64,000 bases of DNA from JBBRVW01 sp963784645. GTDB lineage: Bacteria; Actinomycetota; Actinomycetes; JACCUZ01. The translations under genes were made by a program, and so were the position numbers. The notes beneath the pieces are model-generated. The model worked only from the letters and a program-made list of their open reading frames with translations, was not told where the DNA came from and did not search any database. The stretch's first letter is position 1. The number at the start of each line of letters is the position of its first letter. Of this stretch, positions 44,694 through 51,767 are shown piece after piece. Where the stretch lies: contig CAWARY010000005.1 of assembly GCA_963784645.1 (NCBI GenBank), forward strand, positions 620,001-684,000, written 5' to 3'.

Positions 44694-44953
44694 CGCTCCG
44701 CCGCCGCGTGCGTCTCGGCCCGGGTGTAGTCGTGGCGAGCGGTCTCGAGCAGGGCGGCGCCGGAGCGCAGCCGGCCCGCCACCGCCTCGAGCTGCTCCTC
44801 GCACACCATGAGGAGCGCGCTGATCGCGTCGGCCGCGCCACGGTCCTCGCAGGGCGGTGCCGCCGGCAGCCCCACGGAGACGGCGTCCGCGGCAGCCTGC
44901 CGGACGACGTCGGCGACTCGCCCTACGGCGTCGGTGTCCACGTCCAGGTGCAT
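44690..44953 (-). CDS. Small helical ESX-like partner protein (copy 2)
   Basis: 87 aa, all helical, first gene of the five-gene toxin operon. Paralogue of the 42808-43065 gene. GRVADVVRQAAADAV and LRSGAALLETARHDYTRAE form the two long helices, with a Pro/Cys loop between. Its stop overlaps the toxin's GTG (GTGA), so the two proteins are made together. Probably pairs with the toxin N-terminus for type VII export; no ESX core gene is in the window. Two GTCCACAG elements lie between it and the divergent reductase gene. Confidence 0.8.
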   Translation of the reverse strand: MHLDVDTDAVGRVADVVRQAAADAVSVGLPAAPPCEDRGAADAISALLMVCEEQLEAVAGRLRSGAALLETARHDYTRAETHAAAER

Positions 44954-45064
44954 GCCGACAGCGTGCTGACCGGGCCGCCGTCCCGGCCGGGGGTCGTCCA
45001 CAGCCGCACCCCGTGCCGAGGCCGGGGACGATCGTCCACAGGCGGGCGGGACAGACTGGCGCCC

Positions 45065-46195
45065 GTGTGGGACCTCGTCGTCGTCGGTGCCGGGCCGGCC
45101 GGCGCCACGGCCGCTGTGGCGGCCCTCCGGCGGCGGCCGGACGCGCAGGTTCTGCTGCTGGACCGCGACGACTTCCCGCGGGACAAGTCCTGCGGCGACG
45201 GCGTCGCACCGCACGCCCTCGACGTGCTGACGGAGCTGGGTGTGGACCTCCTTCGCGGCGACGTGCCCGTCGACCGGCTCCGCCTCGGGTTCCCCGACGG
45301 TCCGCACGTCGCGGGCAGGATGCGCCGGCCCGCCTACGTCGTGCCGCGCGCCGAGCTGGACGCCCGGCTGGTGGCGGAAGCTGTCGACGCCGGTGCGGTC
45401 CTGCGGCGCTCCCGGGTCCGGGCGCTGGAGCGACGCGGCGACCACGTGCTCGTCGGGGGCGAGCCGGCCCGGGTGGTGGTCGGGGCGGACGGCGCCAACG
45501 GCGTGACCCGGCGCCTCGCCGGTGTCGCCGCCCCGACCGCAGGGACCGTCGCGGTGGCGATCCGCGGGTACGCACCGGTGCGGCCGGACCTGGCCGGCGA
45601 GCAGGCGATCGTCTTCGCCCCCGGCGGCTGGCCGGCGTACGCCTGGTCGTTCCCGGTCGGTGACGGCCGGGCCAACGTCGGCTACGGCGAGCTCGTGCGG
45701 CCCGGCAGCGACCTCAGCCGCCGTCACCTGCTGGACCGGCTCGACGACCTCCTGCCGGGCTGCCCCGCAGGTGCGACCGGCTGGCGGGCGCACCACCTGC
45801 CGCTGTCGTCCGGCCGGCCGCGCCAGCCCGACGGCCGGGTGCTGCTCGCAGGTGACGCGCTCTCGCTGGTGAACCCGATGACGGGGGAGGGCATCTACTA
45901 CGCCGTGCTCTCCGGCTCGCTCGCCGGTGCCGCCGCGGTGGCCGACGACGGCGTCGACCCTGGCCGCGCCTACCGCCGGGCGCTGCACCGGGCACTCGGG
46001 CGGCACCTGCGACACACCGACCTGGCCGCCCGGCTGGCCCGCACGCACCGCGTCGTGGCGGCCGGCGTCGACGCAGCGGCCAGGGACCCCCGGGTCTTCG
46101 ACGCCCTCGTGGAGCTCGGCCTGGGTCGTGGCCTGCTCGGTCCGCGGCTGCTCGGCGGTCTCGGCCGCGCCCTGGTCGGACCGCCCGTGTCGTAG
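45065..46195 (+). CDS. Geranylgeranyl-reductase-family flavoprotein
   Basis: 376 aa. N-terminal Rossmann motif DLVVVGAGPAGATAAVAAL, then DFPRDKSCGDGVAPHAL, the conserved cysteine region of GGR enzymes, then VVGADGANGVTRRLAG and the second FAD motif VLLAGDALSLVNPMTGEG near residue 260. Family members saturate isoprenoid chains such as menaquinone side chains or lipids. GTG start at 45065; the S4-domain gene follows after ten bases. Confidence 0.9.
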   Translation: MWDLVVVGAGPAGATAAVAALRRRPDAQVLLLDRDDFPRDKSCGDGVAPHALDVLTELGVDLLRGDVPVDRLRLGFPDGPHVAGRMRRPAYVVPRAELDARLVAEAVDAGAVLRRSRVRALERRGDHVLVGGEPARVVVGADGANGVTRRLAGVAAPTAGTVAVAIRGYAPVRPDLAGEQAIVFAPGGWPAYAWSFPVGDGRANVGYGELVRPGSDLSRRHLLDRLDDLLPGCPAGATGWRAHHLPLSSGRPRQPDGRVLLAGDALSLVNPMTGEGIYYAVLSGSLAGAAAVADDGVDPGRAYRRALHRALGRHLRHTDLAARLARTHRVVAAGVDAAARDPRVFDALVELGLGRGLLGPRLLGGLGRALVGPPVS

Positions 46196-46205
46196 CGTCA
46201 CCGGG

Positions 46206-46409
46206 GTGGACGTCGAGGTGGGAGAGCGCGGCATCCGGCTCGGCCAGCTGCTCAAGCTGGTGAGCCTCGTCGAGTCCGGTGGTGCTGCGCGGGCGCTGCT
46301 CGAGTCCGGCGAGGTGCGCGTCAACGGCGAGGTCGAGACCCGCCGCGGACGTCAGCTCGCGGTGGGCGACGTGGTCGACGCGGCGGGGGAGCGGGTGGCA
46401 CTCACCTGA
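46206..46409 (+). CDS. S4-domain RNA-binding protein (YbcJ-like)
   Basis: 67 aa single S4 domain: IRLGQLLKLVSLVESGGAAR followed by LLESGEVRVNGEVETRRGRQ and VGDVV. Such small proteins bind RNA, probably rRNA or ribosomal assembly intermediates. GTG start ten bases after the flavoprotein stop, so probably co-transcribed. Complete. Confidence 0.9.
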   Translation: MDVEVGERGIRLGQLLKLVSLVESGGAARALLESGEVRVNGEVETRRGRQLAVGDVVDAAGERVALT

Positions 46410-46497
46410 GGTCGGACCGCCCGGATGGTGTCTTCCGGCCCAGATCCTGCTAGCGTTCTCCGTGGTTGCAGTTTGCATTTCCCCGTACGTTTCTGAC

Positions 46498-46523
46498 GCC
46501 CGCGGATTTCTGACACCGCGGGC
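46498..46523 (+). terminator. Hairpin with T-rich tail upstream of cspA
   Basis: Arms GCCCGCGG (46498-46505) and CCGCGGGC (46516-46523) with a 10-base loop, then CTTTCTGTCCCC. It looks like an intrinsic terminator for the flavoprotein-S4 transcript. It could instead lie in the cspA leader: TACGTT at 46486-46491 may be a -10 box just upstream, which would put the hairpin in the transcribed leader. Confidence 0.45.
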
Positions 46524-46626
46524 CTTTCTGTCCCCCCGACTTTCAGCCGGGAAGCAGGACGGTCCACGAGCAGCCCGAGTTCGCACTGTTCGCGTGCTCG
46601 ACCGTTCCGTACAAGGAGACAGCAAC

Positions 46627-46830
46627 ATGGCTCAGGGCACCGTGAAGTGGTTCAACGCCGAGAAGGGCTTCGGCTTCATCGCTCAGGACGGCGGAGGTGC
46701 CGACGTCTTCGTGCACTTCTCGGCCATCCAGGGCGACGGCTACAAGTCGCTCGACGAGAACCAGCGCGTGGAGTTCGACATCACCCAGGGCCAGCGCGGC
46801 CCGCAGGCGGAGTCGGTCCGCCCGGTCTGA
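46627..46830 (+). CDS. cspA: Cold-shock protein
   Basis: 67 aa nucleic-acid-binding OB fold. RNP1 KGFGFIAQDGG and RNP2 DVFVHFSAI are intact; starts MAQGTVKWFNAEKG. It acts as an RNA chaperone. ATG with AAGGAGAC upstream. The preceding region is comparatively AT-rich and long enough (over 100 bases) for a structured leader, as in other cspA genes. A strong terminator follows. Confidence 0.97.
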   Translation: MAQGTVKWFNAEKGFGFIAQDGGGADVFVHFSAIQGDGYKSLDENQRVEFDITQGQRGPQAESVRPV

Positions 46831-46841
46831 CCCCAGACACC

Positions 46842-46875
46842 CGAAGGCCCCCGTCGTTCGCGGCGGGGGCCTTCG
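46842..46875 (+). terminator. Terminator of cspA
   Basis: Arms CGAAGGCCCCCGTCG (46842-46856) and CGGCGGGGGCCTTCG (46861-46875) form a 15-pair stem with one G-U type pair, closed by a TTCG tetraloop, 12 bases after the cspA stop. Very stable; usual form in this group. Confidence 0.9.
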
Positions 46876-46955
46876 ACGTCTCCGCACCTGCTGCCCGGCT
46901 CCTGGTCTGCCGGTGCTGCCGGTGCTGCCCTGACGGCACGACATATCCTCCCCGG

Positions 46956-47048
46956 GTGCCCGTCGAGTGCGAGAACGCGGCGATCAGCGCCGGTGGCTGC
47001 CCGCACCTCCAGGGGGCCCTCACGGTCCCGTCGCCGGTCGCGGGCTGA
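46956..47048 (+). CDS. Possible 30-aa leader peptide before the GH3 gene
   Basis: GTG 46956 opens a 30-codon frame ending three bases before the GH3 start. TATCCT (46944-46949) ends six bases upstream, the geometry of a leaderless actinobacterial transcript beginning at this GTG. The peptide holds two cysteines (VECENAAISAGGCPH). No ribosome site and no family, so the case rests on promoter spacing and position. It may act as a leader frame for re-initiation at 47052. Confidence 0.3.
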   Translation: MPVECENAAISAGGCPHLQGALTVPSPVAG

Positions 47049-47051
47049 GCC

Positions 47052-48488
47052 GTGTCGACCCTGGACCAGCTGGCGCACCGCGTCGTGATGGGCGCCTTCC
47101 CGGGGCCGGACCTGACGTCCTGGGCAGCACGCCTGCTCGACGACGGCCTGGGCTCCCTCTGCGTGTTCGGCTCCAACGTCCGCTCGGCCGGCGACCTGCT
47201 GCGGCTCACCGCCGACCTGCACGACCGCGCACCCGACCTGCTCGTCGCGACCGACGAGGAGGGCGGTGACGTCACGCGGCTGCACGCGCGCGAGGGATCG
47301 CCGCACCCCGGCAACGCCGCGCTCGGTGCCGTCGACGACACCGCGCTCACCGAGCGGGTGGCGCGGGCGATCGGCGCCGAGCTCCTCGCGGCGGGCGTCG
47401 ACCTCGACCTCGCACCCGTGGTGGACGCGAACACCAACCCGCGCAACCCGGTCATCGGCGTGCGCAGCTTCGGCGCCGACCCGGCCCTGGTCGCACGGCA
47501 CGCGGCGGCCTACGTCATGGGCCTCCAGTCGGCCGGCGTCGGTGCCTGCGTCAAGCACTTCCCGGGTCACGGCGACACTGCGCTCGACTCGCACCTCGCG
47601 CTGCCCGTCGTCGACGCGGCGCCCGACGTGCTGCGGACCAGGGAGCTGGTGCCGTTCGCCGCGGCCGTCGCCGCCGGGGCACTCGCGGTGATGACCTCGC
47701 ACGTGCTGCTGCCTGCGCTCGACGCCGGCCTGCCGGCCACCCTGTCGCCGACGGTGCTGCGCGTGCTGCGCGACGACCTGGGCTTCGACGGTCTCGTCGT
47801 CACTGATGCCGTCGACATGCGCGGCGCGAGCGCCGGCCGGGGTGAGCCCGCCGCCGCCGTCCTGGCACTCGCGGCGGGGTGCGACCTGGTCTGCCTGGGC
47901 GCGGACAAGGACGCCGGGCTGCACGACGCCGTGGTCGCGGCCGTGGCCGGCGCCGTCCGCTCCGGCGCTCTGCCCGAGGCCAGGCTCGTCGAGGCGGCCG
48001 AGCGGGTGCTCGCGACGAGCGGTGCGGCGCGCCGGCTCCGCGAGGCAGCGGCGCCATGGACCGACGACGGCTCCTCCGCCACCGCCGCGCGTGCGGCGCT
48101 GCGCCTGGTCGGCCGGCTGCCCGCGGCGGCCGAGCTGGCCGAGGCGCCGGTGCTGCGGCTCCGGACCGGCAGCACCATCGCCACCGGGGACGTCCCGTGG
48201 GGACTGCCGGCGCCCCGGACCGTCGTCGACGTGGTCGAGTCGACGCCGTACGCCGAGGTGCGGGCCGCCGCCGGGACCGGTCCGGTGATCGCCCTGGTGC
48301 GCGGGCCGCACCGGCACCCGTGGGCGCTCGAGGTGCTGCGAGCACTGCACCGGGACGTCGCACAGCTCGTCACCGTCGACATGGGCTGGCCCGGTGAGCT
48401 GGAGCTGCCCGGTGCCGCCGTGGTCTCGACCTACGGCGCCGGGTGGGCCAACGGCGCCGCGCTGTCCGAGCTGCTGGCCGGCCGCTGA
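47052..48488 (+). CDS. Glycoside hydrolase family 3 protein (NagZ-like beta-N-acetylhexosaminidase)
   Basis: 478 aa. The family-3 N-acetylglucosaminidase signature K168-HFPGHGDTALDSH is complete. ATDEEGGDVTRL near 67-78 and VVTDAVDMRGAS with the nucleophile aspartate near 252 are present. After residue 350 a smaller C-terminal a/b domain follows. No signal peptide, so cytoplasmic recycling of cell-wall muropeptides is the likely role. GTG start without ribosome site; see the small frame just upstream. Confidence 0.9.
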   Translation: MSTLDQLAHRVVMGAFPGPDLTSWAARLLDDGLGSLCVFGSNVRSAGDLLRLTADLHDRAPDLLVATDEEGGDVTRLHAREGSPHPGNAALGAVDDTALTERVARAIGAELLAAGVDLDLAPVVDANTNPRNPVIGVRSFGADPALVARHAAAYVMGLQSAGVGACVKHFPGHGDTALDSHLALPVVDAAPDVLRTRELVPFAAAVAAGALAVMTSHVLLPALDAGLPATLSPTVLRVLRDDLGFDGLVVTDAVDMRGASAGRGEPAAAVLALAAGCDLVCLGADKDAGLHDAVVAAVAGAVRSGALPEARLVEAAERVLATSGAARRLREAAAPWTDDGSSATAARAALRLVGRLPAAAELAEAPVLRLRTGSTIATGDVPWGLPAPRTVVDVVESTPYAEVRAAAGTGPVIALVRGPHRHPWALEVLRALHRDVAQLVTVDMGWPGELELPGAAVVSTYGAGWANGAALSELLAGR

Positions 48489-48540
48489 CCGGTGGCCGGC
48501 GCGAGGGCCCGCTGAGACGGTTCGGCCAGGGTGTGCAGCC

Positions 48541-50247
48541 CTACGACCCGGCGAGCACCGTGCTCCGGATGACCTGGCCCACGTGGCCGGGCGCGTCGGA
48601 CACGGTCGAGGCGACCAGGCGGAGGTGGCTCCAGCCGCGCAGCGCAGGCTCGCGGGCGACGACGGCGAGCACGGCGCGTGAGCGCTGCGGCTCGTCCCGG
48701 TCGCTGAGCACGTCGACCTGCGCCCGGAGCCGGTCCGGCGGGACCCAGGGCATCAGCCGGCGCAGGTCGACCCGGCGGGACCGTCCGGCGGGGTCGACCC
48801 CGACCACCTCGATCACGGGACGCACCCATGGGTGGTCGCCGGCGAACGTCGGGTAGATGGCCATCGGCCACGCGGTCTCGGCGTGGACGGCGGCCGCCCA
48901 CAGCATCCCCGCGAGGAGGGCCGCCCCGACCAGCGCCGGCGCGCGGTGGCCGCCGGACACCGACACGGGGGACGGCTCCGGGAGGCGCTCGACCGAGCAG
49001 AGGCGACGCGCCGACACTGCGGCGTAGACCCGGTCGCCCAGCCGCACGACCGGCGGCAGGTAGAGCACTGGCAGCGCCGGCCACAGCACGGGCACCCGCC
49101 AGGCCAGCAGCCGGTAGGCGCCGAACCCTTCGACGCTGCGCCCGCGCAGCGTCGCGGTCACGGTGTCGGGACCGCCGTCGACCGCCCGGTAGGTGACCAG
49201 GCCCGGGAGGGTGACGGCGTTGAGCACCGCCACTGCCCGGCGGCACATCCGGCACTGGGCGTCGAAGTCGAACGTGAGCAGCCCGCGGCGGACGGCGGCT
49301 CGGTCGGCCAGCCACTGCCAGTTGACGAAGGACAGGTAGAGCACCTGGAGCCACAGGAACGGGATGCGGAGCACGAGCCAGGTCATGTTGTGGAACACCA
49401 GTCCCAGCCCGGCCGCGACGCGCCGGGTGCGGCGGTGGAGGACGAGCAGGAGGAACGTGAGCTCGAAGGCCATCGTCCCGAGGCCCCACAGGACGAGCAG
49501 AGGCGCCGACCCGGCGGCGTCGAAGAACGGCTGCCAGCCGCCCAGCTCGAACCACTTGCCGTACATGATCCCGCGCATGTTGTGCGGTGAGGCCCACTCG
49601 AGACCCGTGGAGCCGTACTTGTACAGGCCGGGAAGGAGGTAGATCGCGCCCAGGACCAGCCAGACGACCCGGAGCGGCACCGAGTACCGACGGGCCGCCG
49701 GCGGGCTCTGCAGATGCTGGTCCGGCCGCCGCCAGGCCCGGACCACCGCGTCCAGCGAGAGCACGTCGCTCGAGCGGGCCGCGACGAAGATCAGCGCGAC
49801 CCACACCACCACGTGGTAGTGGATCACTTTCCCGAACAGCTGGGGAACCGTCAGGTAGTAGCCCGCCGACAGGACGAACACCAGTGCGGACGTGCGGGTG
49901 AGGAACCCGAGTGTCGCGGTGACCGACGCGACGATCGCGACGACCAGGGCGACGTGCACCAGCTGCGGAGTCACCGGCAGGTGCGGTGCTAGGGCACGCA
50001 TCCCCACCGGCGGAGCCATGAGGGCGTCCGGCAGTTCGGCGTAGCGCCGCACCACCGACTCGGGTGTCCCGGCCAACACAAGGGCGCTGGCGAAGAAGAC
50101 CACCCGGAAGGCGGCCAGGTTCAGCGCGGGACCAGGTTCGGTGAGGAAGCTGCGAACCGTGCGGAGCGCCGCGTGCCTGCCGAGGGCCAGAGCGGTGCCC
50201 GCGACGACGGCGGCGACCAGGGCGACGGCGATCGACGCGGTCCTCAT
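48541..50247 (-). CDS. HTTM membrane protein with internal DCC thiol-oxidoreductase motif
   Basis: 568 aa. Residues about 40-310 are the horizontally arranged helices of the HTTM (vitamin-K-carboxylase-like) family, with LNLAAFRVVFFASAL, VIHYHVVVWVALIFVAA, GLYKYGSTGLEW and VFHNMTWLVLRIPFLW. At about 325-335, TFDFDAQCRMCRRAV matches the DxxCxxC centre of the DCC (DUF393) family, so one chain joins both. The rest has two more membrane helices and a C-terminal soluble part. ATG 50247 chosen by the first helix; no strong ribosome site. Function unknown; a redox-linked membrane enzyme is plausible. Confidence 0.82.
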   Translation of the reverse strand: MRTASIAVALVAAVVAGTALALGRHAALRTVRSFLTEPGPALNLAAFRVVFFASALVLAGTPESVVRRYAELPDALMAPPVGMRALAPHLPVTPQLVHVALVVAIVASVTATLGFLTRTSALVFVLSAGYYLTVPQLFGKVIHYHVVVWVALIFVAARSSDVLSLDAVVRAWRRPDQHLQSPPAARRYSVPLRVVWLVLGAIYLLPGLYKYGSTGLEWASPHNMRGIMYGKWFELGGWQPFFDAAGSAPLLVLWGLGTMAFELTFLLLVLHRRTRRVAAGLGLVFHNMTWLVLRIPFLWLQVLYLSFVNWQWLADRAAVRRGLLTFDFDAQCRMCRRAVAVLNAVTLPGLVTYRAVDGGPDTVTATLRGRSVEGFGAYRLLAWRVPVLWPALPVLYLPPVVRLGDRVYAAVSARRLCSVERLPEPSPVSVSGGHRAPALVGAALLAGMLWAAAVHAETAWPMAIYPTFAGDHPWVRPVIEVVGVDPAGRSRRVDLRRLMPWVPPDRLRAQVDVLSDRDEPQRSRAVLAVVAREPALRGWSHLRLVASTVSDAPGHVGQVIRSTVLAGS

Positions 50248-50396
50248 CGCGCGACGCCGACCCGACGGGCTCGCCGCCAGGACGCTCGCTCGGCGACGAT
50301 CCGCACGTCCGCACGGTAGCCAGCGGGTCACCGGCGCGCAGGCGTTCGCGTCGACCGCGCGGCCCGATGCTCCGGGGTGATCTGATCGTTCTTGCT

Positions 50397-50450
50397 GACC
50401 TGCCTCGCAGGTCTTGCCATCGAGCTCATAGGTACGCGTTCCTGGTACCT
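50397..50450 (+). promoter_or_regulatory. Two dyads upstream of the methyltransferase gene
   Basis: GACCTGC-CTC-GCAGGTC (50397-50413) is a perfect 7-base dyad with a 3-base centre. AGGTAC-N9-GTACCT (50430-50450) is a second. Both lie in the 225-base divergent gap and within 80 bases of the strong AAGGAGG ribosome site of the methyltransferase. Candidate regulator sites or leader hairpins. Confidence 0.45.
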
Positions 50451-50472
50451 GCGCCGGACGAAGGAGGCACGC

Positions 50473-51030
50473 GTGAACGACAGGCACGCCGAGCTCTGCA
50501 GCTCACCGAAGTGGGCCGAGTACATCGCGACCGAGGTCCTGCCCTCCGCCGTGGGCGAGCTGGAGCTGGGTGACGAGGTGCTCGAGATCGGCCCGGGCTA
50601 CGGCGCCTCGACCCGGGTGCTCGTCGACGCCGTGCCGCGGCTCACCGCCCTCGAGGTCGACGCCCGGCTGGCCGAGGAGCTTGCCGCCGGCTACCCGCCG
50701 GTCGAGGTGGTGCACGGCAGCGGCGACGCGCTCCCGTTCGACGACGGACGGTTCACCGCCGTCGTGTGCTTCACCATGCTCCACCACGTCGACTCGACCG
50801 AGCGGCAGGACCGGCTCTTCGCCGAGGCCCGGCGGGTGCTCGCCGACGGTGGGGTCTTCGCGGGCTCCGACAGCACGGCCACCCCGGGACGGCGCGGCTT
50901 CCACGCGGGGGACACCTACGTGCCCGTCGATCCCGACGACCTCCCCCGGCGGCTGACGGCGGCCGGGTTCCGGGACGTGTCCGTCGCGGTCCCCGACCCG
51001 GAGTGGTTCACCTTCGTCGCCCGGCCGTAG
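50473..51030 (+). CDS. Class I SAM-dependent methyltransferase
   Basis: 185 aa. Motif I EIGPGYGAS (39-47) binds SAM. ALEVDARLAEEL is the acidic ribose-binding strand; GDALPFDDGRFTAVVC and FTMLHHVDSTERQ form the post-I region. Methyltransf_11 type, substrate unknown. GTG 50473 has a perfect AAGGAGG five bases upstream, which decides the start over the longer frame beginning at 50392. Confidence 0.9.
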   Translation: MNDRHAELCSSPKWAEYIATEVLPSAVGELELGDEVLEIGPGYGASTRVLVDAVPRLTALEVDARLAEELAAGYPPVEVVHGSGDALPFDDGRFTAVVCFTMLHHVDSTERQDRLFAEARRVLADGGVFAGSDSTATPGRRGFHAGDTYVPVDPDDLPRRLTAAGFRDVSVAVPDPEWFTFVARP

Positions 51031-51092
51031 CTGCAGCCGCCGCGGGAGTGGTCCCTTGCCAGCGCGCCACGGCCCGGCGAGACTCGCCGACC

Positions 51093-51695
51093 GTGCCGTC
51101 CGGACGCGATCGCGAGCGCCGGCCGTCGCGGCCCACCCGGGACGACCTGCTGGCCGCGGCCGGCCGGCTCGTCGACCCGGTGGTCGCGCCGGGGCTGCGC
51201 GTGCTGTTCTGCGGCATCAACCCGGGGCTGTACACCGCCTGGGCCGGGCACCACTTCGCCCGGCCGGGCAACCGGTTCTGGCCGGCACTGCACCGCTCCG
51301 GCTTCACCCCGCGCCTGCTCGCGCCCGCCGAGCAGGGCGACCTGCTCGCCCTCGGGCTGGGGATCACCAACGTCGTGGCCCGGGCCACCGCGACCGCCGC
51401 CGAGCTGGACCGGACCGAGCTGCGGGCCGGCGGCGAGGAGCTGGTCGCGTTCGTGCGCCGGTGGCGGCCGGCGTACCTCGCGGTGCTGGGGGTGACCGCC
51501 TACCGTGCGGCCTTCGACACCCCGGGCGCCGCCGTGGGCGAGCAGCCGGCGCTGGGCAGGACCCGGGTCTGGGTGCTGCCCAACCCCAGCGGGCTCAACG
51601 CGCACTGGCAGCCACCCGCGCTGGCCGCCGAGTTCACCGCTTTCCGCGCCGTGGTCGAGCAGACCCACCCGTCGCCGCAGCGGGGCGCAGGTTGA
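51093..51695 (+). CDS. mug: Mismatch-specific (G:U/G:T) DNA glycosylase
   Basis: 200 aa UDG-superfamily enzyme of the MUG group. The active-site motif LFCGINPGLYTAW (residues 39-51, catalytic Asn43) and the second motif LPNPSGLNAHW near 170 are intact, as is GNRFWPALHRSGFTPRLL. Removes uracil or thymine opposite guanine. GTG start after a short gap from the methyltransferase; convergent with the PLD gene. The N-terminal 15 residues are basic. Confidence 0.92.
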   Translation: MPSGRDRERRPSRPTRDDLLAAAGRLVDPVVAPGLRVLFCGINPGLYTAWAGHHFARPGNRFWPALHRSGFTPRLLAPAEQGDLLALGLGITNVVARATATAAELDRTELRAGGEELVAFVRRWRPAYLAVLGVTAYRAAFDTPGAAVGEQPALGRTRVWVLPNPSGLNAHWQPPALAAEFTAFRAVVEQTHPSPQRGAG

Positions 51696-51767
51696 CTGCG
51701 TGGGACACGCGGCCGGCCTCGACGACCGGACCCGAGTCCGCGCTGTCCACCGTCGCGGGCGGCGGGA

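Noticed and set aside
46498..46523. Cold-shock riboswitch upstream of cspA
   Set aside because: The hairpin has a T-rich tail and fits a terminator for the preceding genes; no cspA-type thermosensor could be recognised.
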